Assembly (NCBI RefSeq): GCF_017114915.1
Contig: NZ_JAAUOE010000004.1
Span: 52,896-116,895 of the forward strand
DNA from: Pseudomonas frederiksbergensis
GTDB taxonomy: Bacteria > Pseudomonadota > Gammaproteobacteria > Pseudomonadales > Pseudomonadaceae
Reading direction: 5' to 3'
DNA length: 64,000 bases
Part shown: one piece after another, positions 38,724-46,933 of the stretch
Position numbering within the stretch: the stretch's first letter is position 1
Layout: each line of letters begins with the position of its first letter
Made by a program: the position numbers and the translations under genes
Notes under the pieces: model-generated
What the model was told of the DNA's origin: nothing
What the model saw: the letters and a program-made list of their open reading frames with translations, nothing else
Database searches by the model: none

Positions 38724-38739
38724 TATGCATAAAATATGC
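38724..38739. promoter_or_regulatory. Candidate operator upstream of the S24 repressor
   Basis: TATGCATAAAATATGC contains the inverted repeat GCATA-AAA-TATGC (38727-38739). A second TATGCA palindrome lies before the holin gene at 39660. Position 38-53 bases before the repressor start suggests autoregulation; inferred from sequence only. Confidence 0.45.
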
Positions 38740-38776
38740 GGTTTGGCATTTGTCTTCCGAAAAAAGATCAAGCACT

Positions 38777-39520
38777 ATGCGCGTTATGCAAAAACGCAAT
38801 GTTTCTACCGTATTAAGAGCGCTGCTCGATCAGCACGGGATCTCCCCCACGGAGCTTCACCGTCGTACCGGCGTGCCTCAATCCACTCTCTCGCGCATCC
38901 TCAGCGGGAAGATCGTCGATCCTTCGGATAAACACATTTCGAAGATTGCCGAGTACTTCGCCGTCAGCACCGATCAGTTGCGGGGGCGCGCGGATGTCGT
39001 GCCTGCCAACAGAGCCGGGCGCGATCAATTGCATTCGGAACTCAAGGACATAAGCCTGTGGGACGACGATACGCCTGTCGATGACGACGAGGTGTCGGTT
39101 CCCTTTCTTCGTGAGGTTGAATTGGCTGCTGGATCGGGAAGATTCGTCATCGAAGAGAGCGAACGCTCTAGCCTGCGCTTCGGCAAGCGAAGCTTGCGCC
39201 ACAACGGCGTGCAGTTCGACCAGGCCAAATGCGTGACCGTGCGTGGCAACAGCATGTTGCCGGTGCTGCGTGATGGCGCCACGGTCGGAGTGAATGCCGG
39301 CAAATGCGGGATTGGCGATATCATCGACGGCGACCTGTACGCCATCAACCACAACGGCCAGTTGCGGGTGAAACAGCTTTATCGCCTCCCGACCGGGATT
39401 CGCCTGCGCAGCTTCAATCGCGATGAACACCCGGACGAGGACTACACTTTTCAGGAAATCCAGGAAGAGCAAATCGTCATCCTCGGTCACGTCTTCTGGT
39501 GGGGTATGTACGCCCGTTAA
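38777..39520 (+). CDS. LexA/PrtR-like self-cleaving repressor (helix-turn-helix plus S24 peptidase)
   Basis: Likely repressor of phage or tailocin genes that is inactivated through RecA during the SOS response. The N-terminal helix-turn-helix is [20 protein letters not shown] with [13 protein letters not shown]. The C-terminal S24 domain has an Ala-Gly cleavage site (ELAAGSG, about residue 117), the serine in [10 protein letters not shown] (about 158) and the lysine in LRVKQLY (about 199). Start 38777 or 38786 (MQKRNVS); no strong ribosome site. Homologues are known at this locus as PrtR-like regulators. Only a holin of the usual downstream cluster remains. Confidence 0.85.
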   Translation: MRVMQKRNVSTVLRALLDQHGISPTELHRRTGVPQSTLSRILSGKIVDPSDKHISKIAEYFAVSTDQLRGRADVVPANRAGRDQLHSELKDISLWDDDTPVDDDEVSVPFLREVELAAGSGRFVIEESERSSLRFGKRSLRHNGVQFDQAKCVTVRGNSMLPVLRDGATVGVNAGKCGIGDIIDGDLYAINHNGQLRVKQLYRLPTGIRLRSFNRDEHPDEDYTFQEIQEEQIVILGHVFWWGMYAR

Positions 39521-39535
39521 CTTCAGCGCTCAGAT

Positions 39536-39561
39536 AAAAAACCGCTATCCGGCGGTTTTTT
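39536..39561 (+). terminator. Terminator after the S24 repressor
   Basis: AAAAAACCGC (39536-39545) pairs with GCGGTTTTTT (39552-39561), a 10-bp stem with T run. Confidence 0.85.
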
Positions 39562-39659
39562 CGCTTGTCGAAAATTGCCAAAACGCCTTTGTCTACCGGG
39601 GATAAATGCGTTTGTGCATTCCCATCGTGCAATTAAAATGCGCCAATGCATTGACTGTA

Positions 39660-39675
39660 TATGCATTAATGCATA
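39660..39675. promoter_or_regulatory. Perfect TATGCA palindrome upstream of the holin
   Basis: TATGCATTAATGCATA is a 16-bp perfect palindrome inside a longer imperfect one (39657-39676), 67 bases before the holin start. It resembles the TATGCA/TATGC element before the S24 repressor gene and may be bound by that repressor. It also begins with CTGTATAT, the left half of a LexA box, but lacks the right half. Confidence 0.5.
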
Positions 39676-39742
39676 CCCTCTCAAGAGTCATCGTTTAACC
39701 CGACACCCATCATTCATCAAATCTCATCCGGGAGGGCGCCAC

Positions 39743-40105
39743 ATGGCAAGCGAGCAACAAGCGTTGCTGGACATGCCGACCTGGCTGGTCATCGGTCTCG
39801 CCCTGGTGGGCGGGGTGTTCGGCGAAATGTGGCGCGCCGACAAGGAGGGCGCCCGGGGCTGGTCGCTGCTGCGGCGCCTGGCACTGCGTTCGGGGGCCTG
39901 CATGATCTGCGGGATCTCGGCAATCATGCTGCTGTACGCCGCCGGCATGTCGATCTGGACCGCAGGTGCCTTCGGCTGTCTGACGGCGATGGCCGGGGCG
40001 GACGTGGCGATCGGGCTTTATGAGCGCTGGGCAGCCAAGCGGATTGGTGTTTGCGAAGTGCCACGGCGCGATTCTCGTCGATCAACAGGGAACCGGCGCC
40101 GCTGA
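39743..40105 (+). CDS. Phage-type holin
   Basis: Small membrane protein of 120 residues with about three hydrophobic helices (residues 12-27, 50-67 and 70-90), beginning MASEQQALLDMPTWLVIGLA after a GGGAGG ribosome site. I recall close relatives as the holin that opens the R-tailocin cluster in the mutS-cinA interval of P. fluorescens strains. Here no tail, baseplate or endolysin gene follows; the next gene is cinA. The C-terminal tail is Arg/Ser rich (RRDSRRSTGNRRR) and may be read from junction sequence left by a deletion. Confidence 0.75.
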   Translation: MASEQQALLDMPTWLVIGLALVGGVFGEMWRADKEGARGWSLLRRLALRSGACMICGISAIMLLYAAGMSIWTAGAFGCLTAMAGADVAIGLYERWAAKRIGVCEVPRRDSRRSTGNRRR

Positions 40106-40266
40106 TCTTCGCGTTGTTATAGGGAGTATGCCTGTCATCATCGAAAGGCCCTTGCAGTTGTCTAGGTCAGAGCCTTCGCTCGCTAACATTTTGATCGATC
40201 CTGAACCTTGCAAGCGTGATCGGCTCGTGTACGGTAGGCCTCATTCCGCTCGATCAGGAGAGAGCC

Positions 40267-40767
40267 GTGAAAGATATCACTCAGCTGGCCGCTGAGCTTG
40301 GCAGGCGCTTGCAGGTTCTCAATGCCCACGTCACCACAGCCGAATCCTGCACCGGTGGCGGGATTGCCGAGGCGATTACCCGTATTCCTGGGAGTTCGGC
40401 GTGGTTCGAAGCCGGTTATGTCACCTACTCCAACCGCCAGAAAACCCAGCAATTGAATGTCCCGGCCGAGTTGTTTTCAACCGTCGGGGCGGTCAGTCGC
40501 GAGGTGGTCGAGGCCATGGTCCGCGGCGCGCAGGAAAAAAGCCGGGCGCGTTTTGCCGTGGCGGTCAGTGGTGTGGCCGGGCCGGATGGCGGTTCGCCGG
40601 GCAAGCCCGTGGGCACGGTGTGGCTGGCCTGGGGTGTCGGCGAGCAGGTGTTCAGCGAAGTGCAGTACTTCTCAGGTAACCGCGACGAGGTCCGCCGACA
40701 AACGGTGAAGGCCGCGCTAGAGGGGCTGCTGCGCCATGCCGCTGGAGAAATCTCAAATCAGGGGTAG
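40267..40767 (+). CDS. pncC: Nicotinamide-nucleotide amidase (CinA C-terminal type)
   Basis: Deamidates NMN to nicotinate mononucleotide in NAD recycling. The 166-residue protein is the single CinA C-terminal domain; TTAESCTGGGIAEAIT holds the catalytic Ser and GVAGPDGGSPGKPVGTVW is the second block. I chose GTG at 40267 after CAGGAGAG; an upstream ATG at 40216 is less likely. In pseudomonads usually named cinA, directly upstream of recA. Confidence 0.95.
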   Translation: MKDITQLAAELGRRLQVLNAHVTTAESCTGGGIAEAITRIPGSSAWFEAGYVTYSNRQKTQQLNVPAELFSTVGAVSREVVEAMVRGAQEKSRARFAVAVSGVAGPDGGSPGKPVGTVWLAWGVGEQVFSEVQYFSGNRDEVRRQTVKAALEGLLRHAAGEISNQG

Positions 40768-40794
40768 GCGATCCTGAAACGCTGTGGAATAATA

Positions 40795-40810
40795 CTGGCT
40801 ACTTATACAG
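40795..40810 (+). promoter_or_regulatory. LexA (SOS) box of recA
   Basis: CTGGCTACTTATACAG fits the CTG-N10-CAG LexA operator, with a good right half (TATACAG). It lies 42 bases before the recA start, overlapping the expected promoter. Confidence 0.85.
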
Positions 40811-40851
40811 GTGTTGGCCTGTCAGGCCTTATTGATTACGTGAGGACTTTA

Positions 40852-41910
40852 ATGGACGACAACAAGAAGAAAGCCTTGGCTGCGGCCTTGGGTCAGATCG
40901 AACGTCAATTCGGCAAGGGTGCCGTAATGCGTATGGGCGATCAGGACCGTCAGGCGATCCCGGCCATCTCCACTGGCTCTCTGGGTCTGGACATCGCGCT
41001 CGGCATTGGCGGCCTGCCAAAAGGCCGTATCGTTGAAATCTACGGTCCTGAATCCTCCGGTAAAACCACCCTGACACTGTCGGTGATCGCCCAGGCTCAA
41101 AAAGCCGGCGCGACCTGCGCATTCGTCGACGCCGAACACGCCCTCGACCCTGAGTACGCCGGCAAACTGGGTGTCAACGTCGACGACCTGCTGGTTTCCC
41201 AGCCGGACACCGGCGAGCAGGCTCTGGAAATCACCGACATGCTGGTGCGCTCCAACGCTGTTGACGTGATCATCGTCGACTCCGTGGCCGCTCTGGTGCC
41301 GAAGGCTGAAATCGAAGGCGAAATGGGCGACATGCACGTGGGCCTGCAAGCCCGTCTGATGTCCCAGGCGCTGCGTAAAATTACCGGTAACATCAAGAAC
41401 GCCAACTGCCTGGTGATCTTCATCAACCAGATCCGTATGAAAATCGGGGTGATGTTCGGTAGCCCGGAAACCACCACCGGTGGTAACGCGCTGAAGTTCT
41501 ACGCATCGGTTCGTCTGGATATCCGCCGTACTGGCGCGGTGAAAGAAGGTGATGAAGTCGTCGGTAGCGAAACCCGCGTTAAAGTCGTGAAGAACAAGGT
41601 GGCATCGCCGTTCCGGCAGGCCGAGTTCCAGATTCTTTACGGCAAGGGCATCTACCTCAACGGTGAGATGATCGACCTGGGGGTGCTGCACGGTTTCGTC
41701 GAGAAGTCCGGTGCCTGGTATGCCTACAACGGCACCAAGATCGGTCAGGGCAAGGCCAACTCGGCCAAATTCCTGGCAGACAACCCGGAAGTCGCCGCGA
41801 CCCTCGAGAAGCAGTTGCGCGACAAGTTGCTGTCCCCAGCAGCGGTAGCGGACTCCAAAGCTTCTGCGGTCAAAGAGACCGAAGACGATCTGGCTGACGC
41901 TGATATCTGA
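40852..41910 (+). CDS. recA: Recombinase RecA
   Basis: Strand-exchange ATPase and co-protease for LexA and S24 repressors. Start 40852 gives [20 protein letters not shown] after TGAGGA; a GTG four codons upstream is also in frame. Walker A GPESSGKT at residues 65-72, Walker [13 protein letters not shown], and the L1/L2 DNA-binding loops including [20 protein letters not shown]. 352 residues with an acidic C terminus ([11 protein letters not shown]). Its LexA box and the neighbouring S24 repressor put two DNA-damage outputs side by side. Confidence 0.99.
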   Translation: MDDNKKKALAAALGQIERQFGKGAVMRMGDQDRQAIPAISTGSLGLDIALGIGGLPKGRIVEIYGPESSGKTTLTLSVIAQAQKAGATCAFVDAEHALDPEYAGKLGVNVDDLLVSQPDTGEQALEITDMLVRSNAVDVIIVDSVAALVPKAEIEGEMGDMHVGLQARLMSQALRKITGNIKNANCLVIFINQIRMKIGVMFGSPETTTGGNALKFYASVRLDIRRTGAVKEGDEVVGSETRVKVVKNKVASPFRQAEFQILYGKGIYLNGEMIDLGVLHGFVEKSGAWYAYNGTKIGQGKANSAKFLADNPEVAATLEKQLRDKLLSPAAVADSKASAVKETEDDLADADI

Positions 41911-41918
41911 TCGATCCG

Positions 41919-42386
41919 ATGACCGCCGTACTCGATACACTCGTCGCGGTGCGGCGAACCGCAATGGACCTGCTCGCGCGACGCGAGCACGGTCGAGTCG
42001 AGCTGACGCGTAAACTGCGTCAGCGCGGCGCTCTTCCTGAAATGATCGACACAGCACTCGACCGCTTGACGGAAGAGGGCTTGTTGTCCGAATCCCGTTA
42101 CCTCGAAAGCTTCGTTTCCTATCGTGCCCGTTCCGGTTATGGCCCTTTGCGAATTCGCGAAGAGTTGAGTCAACGCGGCCTGCAACGTACCGACATTGAA
42201 CTCGCCTTGCGCGAGAGTGGTATCGATTGGCAGGAACAACTGGAAGACACCTGGCGGCGCAAGTTTTCCGGGCATTTACCGATAGACGCCCGGGAGCGTG
42301 CCAAACAGGGCAGGTTCCTGAGTTATCGGGGATACTCCATGGAAATGATCAGCCGCTTGTTCAGCGGCCGAGGGATGGACGATTGA
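41919..42386 (+). CDS. recX: Regulatory protein RecX
   Basis: Caps RecA filaments and limits RecA activity. The 155-residue product is made of three-helix RecX repeats; [36 protein letters not shown] and [14 protein letters not shown] are the family blocks. Begins eight bases after the recA stop, so it is co-transcribed with it. Confidence 0.96.
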   Translation: MTAVLDTLVAVRRTAMDLLARREHGRVELTRKLRQRGALPEMIDTALDRLTEEGLLSESRYLESFVSYRARSGYGPLRIREELSQRGLQRTDIELALRESGIDWQEQLEDTWRRKFSGHLPIDARERAKQGRFLSYRGYSMEMISRLFSGRGMDD

Positions 42387-42390
42387 CTGA

Positions 42391-42425
42391 AACGGCTCGC
42401 TATTTCGATAGCGGGCCGTTTTTTT
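42391..42425 (+). terminator. recX terminator, shared with the convergent LOG gene
   Basis: AAACGGC-CGCTAT and ATAGCG-GGCCGTTT form a long stem with a TTCG loop, ending in a run of T residues. It lies four bases from the stop of the convergent gene. Confidence 0.88.
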
Positions 42426-42428
42426 GCA

Positions 42429-43547
42429 TCACGTTACCTTGGACGGTTCCCGTGTGCGTTGTTGCGTCTGGGGTTTGGATTGGGCCCAGTTTTCCGGCAG
42501 GTTGATGTAATCCACCAACTCCCGCAGACGGCCATGATCACGAGCGTTGAAGGTGAAGGACAGTCGCGCCAGATGGCTGAACTGCGCTTCGTCGTGCTCC
42601 TCGCCGCTGTAGGCGTGCTGATGGAAATGATCGCTCAGGCACAGGTCGGCGAATGCCTCCTGCATGTGTTCAAGCGCCCGGTCGCTGAGCTTGTGGTTCA
42701 TGCGAAGCACGAACTGATGTTTGAGCCAGCGGCTGGAGTGGAAGTTGCTGTAGAACTGGTTGATCTGTTCCACCGCCTCTTCAGCGCTGTAGACCAGGCT
42801 CAACAGCTTCATGTCGGTCGGCAGGATGTAACGATTTTCCTCCAGTTGATGGTGAATGAAGTCCAGCGCTCCTTGCCAAAACGTGCCGCCCGGCGCATCC
42901 AGTAGCACCACGGGCACCAGCGGGCTTTTGCCGGTCTGGATCAGGGTCAGCACCTCCAATGCTTCATCCAGCGTACCGAAACCGCCTGGGCACAAGACCA
43001 GCGCATCGGCTTCCTTGACGAAGAACAGCTTGCGGGTAAAGAAAAAGTGAAAGGGCAGCAGGTTGGCGGTGCCATTGACCGTGGGATTGGCATGTTGCTC
43101 GAAGGGCAGGGTGATATTGAATCCCAGGCTGTGTTCCAGGCCGGCACCTTCATGGGCCGCCGCCATGATGCCGCCCCCGGCGCCGGTGATGACCATCATG
43201 TCCGAGCGCGCCAGGGCGGCGCCCAGTTCTCGGGCCAACCCATACAGCGGATGTTCGATCGGTGTGCGGGCCGAGCCGAAAACGGTGACTTTGCGTCGAC
43301 TCTTGAACTGCTCCAGCACACGGAAGGCATGCTCGAGTTCGCGCAGGGCTTGCAGGGTGATCTTGGCATTCCAGCGGTTGTGATCTTCCTGGGCCATGCG
43401 CAGCACGGTCAGGATCATGTCGCGGTAAATCGGAATGTTGGGGCTGTTGGGTGAAACCAGGTTGAGTTGTTCTTCGACCTTGCTGGTGAGGTCGTGGCCG
43501 CTTTCTTGAAAATGACGGCTTAGGAGGTCATTTGGTTGGTAAGGCAT
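42429..43547 (-). CDS. LOG-family protein (TIGR00730-type Rossmann fold) with long N- and C-terminal extensions
   Basis: The central part has the LOG motif PGGFGTLDEALEVL (about residues 185-200) and VFGSART / ITGAGGGIMAAAHEGA, the nucleotide-binding parts of the lysine decarboxylase-like family, whose members cleave nucleoside 5'-monophosphates at the glycosidic bond (PpnN, LonelyGuy). At 372 residues it is about twice a minimal LOG protein, with roughly 95 extra residues before and 100 after the core. Start at 43547 follows AAGGAGAAG. Function in this organism is not known to me. Confidence 0.85.
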   Translation of the reverse strand: MPYQPNDLLSRHFQESGHDLTSKVEEQLNLVSPNSPNIPIYRDMILTVLRMAQEDHNRWNAKITLQALRELEHAFRVLEQFKSRRKVTVFGSARTPIEHPLYGLARELGAALARSDMMVITGAGGGIMAAAHEGAGLEHSLGFNITLPFEQHANPTVNGTANLLPFHFFFTRKLFFVKEADALVLCPGGFGTLDEALEVLTLIQTGKSPLVPVVLLDAPGGTFWQGALDFIHHQLEENRYILPTDMKLLSLVYSAEEAVEQINQFYSNFHSSRWLKHQFVLRMNHKLSDRALEHMQEAFADLCLSDHFHQHAYSGEEHDEAQFSHLARLSFTFNARDHGRLRELVDYINLPENWAQSKPQTQQRTREPSKVT

Positions 43548-44025
43548 TCAACTTCTCCTTCTGCACAGAACCCTCGGCCCGACAAAACAATCGTCGGCGC
43601 CGCGACACCCCTTGTGTCGCTGTCTGCCCAAGCCCATGCCTGGGCGCTCCACCTGACTCGGTTGCAATCGAGCCATCCATACGGGCTCTGCTTATCCCTT
43701 GAATGAAAGAAACGTTCGCACAATAAGACACCGTAATGGGCAGCCCCTTTTCTGCCCTGAAAAAAACAACGTGAACACTTTGAATTTAGACCCTCGCAAC
43801 GATTTTCGCTGGCTTGATCATTGCGCCGCAAAGTCTTTCCTGGCAACCGCTTATTGACGATTTGCAAGGTGCTTTCACCGTTCGTCTGAACGCAAGCCGC
43901 CTGTTCTGCGCTCTGATTTACTAAGTTACAGGCGTGATACGGCAACTGTGCGTCAATGGCAGGACGCAGCGCTCAAGCAATTCAGGGATTTATCGCGATC
44001 AATGCGTGCAGGGAGGCGGGAAACC
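43548..44025. other. Intergenic region upstream of the LOG gene, no gene seen
   Basis: 478 bases without a supported coding region. It contains a small hairpin (GCGACAC/GTGTCGC, 43601-43620) and presumably the divergent promoters for the LOG gene and the small downstream gene. Open frames here have no recognisable composition or motif. Confidence 0.4.
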
Positions 44026-44220
44026 ATGCCCAGAGTGACTCTGGAGATCGATGCGCAACTGTATCGATTACTGAAAGCATCGGCCGAGGCCCATCATTTG
44101 AGTCTCGAAGAGGAGTGTTGCCGACGTCTGGAGGGCGGGGAGCGACGTTCGCGTTACTTGCAGGCCCTGTTGGCAGAACTGCGCGCCGAGGATGAACAGC
44201 GGCGCGCCAATGCCAGATAA
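44026..44220 (+). CDS. Small ribbon-helix-helix-like protein
   Basis: 64 residues from the ATG at 44026, which follows GGGAGGCGGG; the frame is open back to 43948 but the stronger ribosome site favours the short form. MPRVTLEIDAQLYRLLKASA followed by a helix (HHLSLEEECCRRLEG) resembles the Arc/FitA-type ribbon-helix-helix fold of small DNA-binding proteins and antitoxins. No toxin gene is beside it. It ends exactly where the convergent gene's stop codon begins. Confidence 0.6.
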   Translation: MPRVTLEIDAQLYRLLKASAEAHHLSLEEECCRRLEGGERRSRYLQALLAELRAEDEQRRANAR

Positions 44221-44646
44221 TTATTTCTTCTTCGCTGGAGTCGCTTTCGGGCAGTCCGATTCCTGGAAGCTTGCGGAGCCGACCGGGCGGTTGGTCTTCA
44301 CCTCGGTGAAGTCGTAACGCATGATCGCGCCCTTGGCCATCAGCTTGCGGAACCCTTCGTTTCTGCATACGGAGGCGCCAAGCTGAAAGTACACCGCTTT
44401 GGGATCGGCGCGCATTTTTTCGGCGTGGCTGCTTTGCACGCTCAAGTGATTGATCAGCACTTTTCCTTCAGCAGTGTAGCCCTGATCAAGAATGTCTTCG
44501 TTGATCGCCCGTGGAGTGCCAACGCTGCTTTGTACGGCGACGTTTCGCAGTTCTCTGTTCAGATTCTGCTCACTCAAGGAGGCAGCCTGAGCGCCGAAGG
44601 ACGACGCCAGCAAAGCGGCAGCGGTGGGAACGATAAGGCGCAGCAT
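44221..44646 (-). CDS. PA3611-like secreted protein
   Basis: A 141-residue exported protein with a clear signal peptide (MLRLIVPTAAALLASSFGAQ, cut after AQA). The mature part has two cysteines (SVCRNEGF, ESDCPKA) and ends in a lysine-rich tail. I recognise it as resembling P. aeruginosa PA3611, described as a quorum-sensing-regulated virulence factor family with no known biochemical activity. Assignment is by remembered likeness and the location downstream of recA. Confidence 0.7.
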   Translation of the reverse strand: MLRLIVPTAAALLASSFGAQAASLSEQNLNRELRNVAVQSSVGTPRAINEDILDQGYTAEGKVLINHLSVQSSHAEKMRADPKAVYFQLGASVCRNEGFRKLMAKGAIMRYDFTEVKTNRPVGSASFQESDCPKATPAKKK

Positions 44647-44834
44647 GAAACTCTCCTGGTTCAGTGACGGGTGGTTCGACCTGTCACATGACTGTGCGTT
44701 CAGTGGCGGCGAATTATAGGGGAGGTGGCCCGGACGGTACAGGCTTGCGCCGAGCCCTCTGGTAAACTGCCCGCACTTTTGCCTTGCCGAGTGTTATTTG
44801 TGTCGATTTCCCTTAGCCGTCGGCGTTGCCTGCG

Positions 44835-45593
44835 ATGAGTCAACCCCCTGTGCACTTTGCGACGAACGCCGTCGCCCGCTTGCGCGATGAGCGTGAAGAA
44901 GCGGGTATCAAGCCGCTTCAGGCCCGTGGTTGGCGGGCAACCCGTTGCCGGGCCTGCCGCGTGATCGAGAGTCACTGCCTGTGCGCCTGGCGCCCGCAGG
45001 TCGACACCCGTAGCGGCGTGTGCCTGATCATGACCAATAAAGAAGTGTTCAAACCTAGTAACACCGGTTGGCTAATCGCCGATGTGGTGCGTGATAACCA
45101 TGCATTCATCTGGTCGCGCACCGAGATTGATGAACAACTGCTGGCCCTGTTGGCCGACCCGCAATGGCAACCGTACCTGGTATTTCCGGGCGAATATGTC
45201 GAGCCCGAGCGCGTTACCCACAGCGTCGCAGTCGATAGCACTAAGCGCCCGCTGTTCATTCTGCTGGATGCCACCTGGACCGAAGCTCGGAAGATTTTCC
45301 GTAAAAGCCCCTATTTCGATGGGTTGCCGATTCTGAGCCTGCTCCCCGAGAAGCTTTCACGGTACCGATTGCGCAGGTCCACGCGCAGCGAACACCTGTG
45401 CACGGCCGAAGTGGCGGCGCTATGCCTGGATCTTGCCGGCGATACAGACGCTGCCTCGGCACTGGATGCCTATTTTGATGTGTTCAGCCAGCATTACCTG
45501 GATGCCAAGCATCAGCTGGATATGAATGTTGAAACACCGGCCCACGCCGAGCTGATGCCCTTCGTACAGCACGCGGCGCCTGTTGTCCGCTGA
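44835..45593 (+). CDS. DTW-domain tRNA-uridine aminocarboxypropyltransferase
   Basis: Likely adds the 3-amino-3-carboxypropyl group of SAM to a tRNA uridine (acp3U). The signature DATW (residues 145-148) sits in FILLDATWTEARK; an N-terminal cysteine set (C38, C41, C48, C50) could bind zinc. 252 residues from ATG 44835. The E. coli TapT/YfiP group is the model; which uridine is modified here is not visible. It lies in the same order relative to erdR and dgkA as in P. aeruginosa. Confidence 0.85.
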   Translation: MSQPPVHFATNAVARLRDEREEAGIKPLQARGWRATRCRACRVIESHCLCAWRPQVDTRSGVCLIMTNKEVFKPSNTGWLIADVVRDNHAFIWSRTEIDEQLLALLADPQWQPYLVFPGEYVEPERVTHSVAVDSTKRPLFILLDATWTEARKIFRKSPYFDGLPILSLLPEKLSRYRLRRSTRSEHLCTAEVAALCLDLAGDTDAASALDAYFDVFSQHYLDAKHQLDMNVETPAHAELMPFVQHAAPVVR

Positions 45594-45844
45594 ACATCGC
45601 CCATACTGCACAGAACAAGGCCCGTTGGCCGCGCCATGCAACTTGACCACCCTGGCTTCGCTGGGCATGCTTGGCGCCGATTAGGGCGCGGCCAAGGTTT
45701 GATACGCCGTATTTCTTTACGTGAACAGCCACGTGATTGGCGTTGAACGTGCCCTATTGGTGCCGCTGCGTGGCGGTACCTCGAGTTGTTTTGGCGAGGC
45801 CTGAATGCATCGGGCGTCCCACAAAAAACAGGATCATTTGAAAA

Positions 45845-46495
45845 ATGGCCACATACGAAATCCTGATTGCCGATGACCACCCTCTTTTTCGTAGCGCCTT
45901 GCACCAAGCGTTGACCCTGGGCCTGGGTCCGGATGTCCGCCTGGTAGAAGTGGCGAGCATTGCCGAACTGGAAAGCCGTCTGACCGAAAAGGCCGATTGG
46001 GATCTGGTATTGCTGGACCTGAACATGCCGGGGGCTTACGGTTTTTCCGGGCTGGTGCTGTTGCGTGGGCAGTACCCGCAGATACCGGTGGTGATGGTGT
46101 CGGCTCAGGAAGAGGCGTCGATCATGGTCAAGTCCCGTGAGTTCGGCGCCAGCGGTTTCATTCCCAAGTCCAGTGACCTGAGCGTCATTCAGAACGCCGT
46201 ACGCACAGTGCTCGATGGCGACGTTTTCTGGCCGCCGCAGGCCTTCGAGGCGGTCAGCGTTTCCGATGAAGCCAAGGCTGCCAGCGAAGGCCTGGCCAGC
46301 CTGACACCCCAGCAGTTCCGGGTGTTGACCATGGTCTGCGAAGGGTTGCTGAACAAGCAGATTGCTTACGAGTTGAGCGTTTCCGAAGCGACAATCAAGG
46401 CTCACGTCACGGCGATTTTCCGTAAGCTGAATGTGCGGACCCGGACTCAGGCGGCGTTGCTCTTGCAACAACTTGAGTCAATTTCGAGTCAGTAA
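45845..46495 (+). CDS. erdR: LuxR-family response regulator ErdR
   Basis: NarL/FixJ-type regulator: receiver domain with phosphate-accepting Asp58 (LVLLDLNMPG) and C-terminal helix-turn-helix (LLNKQIAYELSVSEATIKAH). 216 residues, beginning MATYEILIADDHPLFRSALH. Position next to dgkA matches ErdR of Pseudomonas, which with the MxtR/ErdS histidine kinase controls ethanol and acetate use. No kinase gene is beside it. The 251-base gap before it holds no supported gene. Confidence 0.85.
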   Translation: MATYEILIADDHPLFRSALHQALTLGLGPDVRLVEVASIAELESRLTEKADWDLVLLDLNMPGAYGFSGLVLLRGQYPQIPVVMVSAQEEASIMVKSREFGASGFIPKSSDLSVIQNAVRTVLDGDVFWPPQAFEAVSVSDEAKAASEGLASLTPQQFRVLTMVCEGLLNKQIAYELSVSEATIKAHVTAIFRKLNVRTRTQAALLLQQLESISSQ

Positions 46496-46570
46496 GGTGC
46501 TACGTATTCACGCTTTTTTGACTTTGCTTAATCTAGCTTTCCCACTCCTTTTTGGTCAGTTGCCTACTCT

Positions 46571-46933
46571 ATGTCACCTTTCAAAGGCCAGACCGGCCTA
46601 AAACGCATCCTCAACGCCTCCGGCTACTCCCTGGACGGGTTGCGCGCCGCCTTCACCGGTGAGGCGGCTTTTCGGCAGTTGGTGTTGCTCAATGCCATCC
46701 TGATTCCGTTGTCATTCTTCCTGAACGTCAGCCGTGTCGAGCGGGCGCTGCTGATTGCAGTCTGCCTGTTGGCGCTGATCGTCGAGTTGCTCAATTCGGC
46801 GGTGGAAGCGGCCATCGACCGCATTTCCCTGGAGTTGCACCCGCTGTCCAAGAACGCCAAGGACATGGGCAGTGCCGCTCAACTCGTAGCCTTGAGCATG
46901 ATCGCGCTGGTGTGGGCGGTGATCCTGCTTTAA
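46571..46933 (+). CDS. dgkA: Diacylglycerol kinase
   Basis: Small inner-membrane kinase that returns diacylglycerol to phosphatidate. 120 residues with three membrane helices; VELLNSAVEAAIDR carries the catalytic Glu and the Mg-binding residues. It is convergent with finR and the TTAA at 46930-46933 gives both stop codons. Confidence 0.96.
   Translation: MSPFKGQTGLKRILNASGYSLDGLRAAFTGEAAFRQLVLLNAILIPLSFFLNVSRVERALLIAVCLLALIVELLNSAVEAAIDRISLELHPLSKNAKDMGSAAQLVALSMIALVWAVILL

Noticed and set aside
39652..39680. LexA box before the holin
   Set aside because: CTGTATAT is a good left half but the matching ACAG half is missing at the required spacing; a TATGCA palindrome explains the site better.
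40849..42057. 402-codon open frame antisense to recA
   Set aside because: Antisense artefact over recA-recX.
43520..43945. 141-codon minus-strand frame upstream of the LOG gene
   Set aside because: Overlaps the well-supported start of the LOG gene and has no motif or ribosome site.
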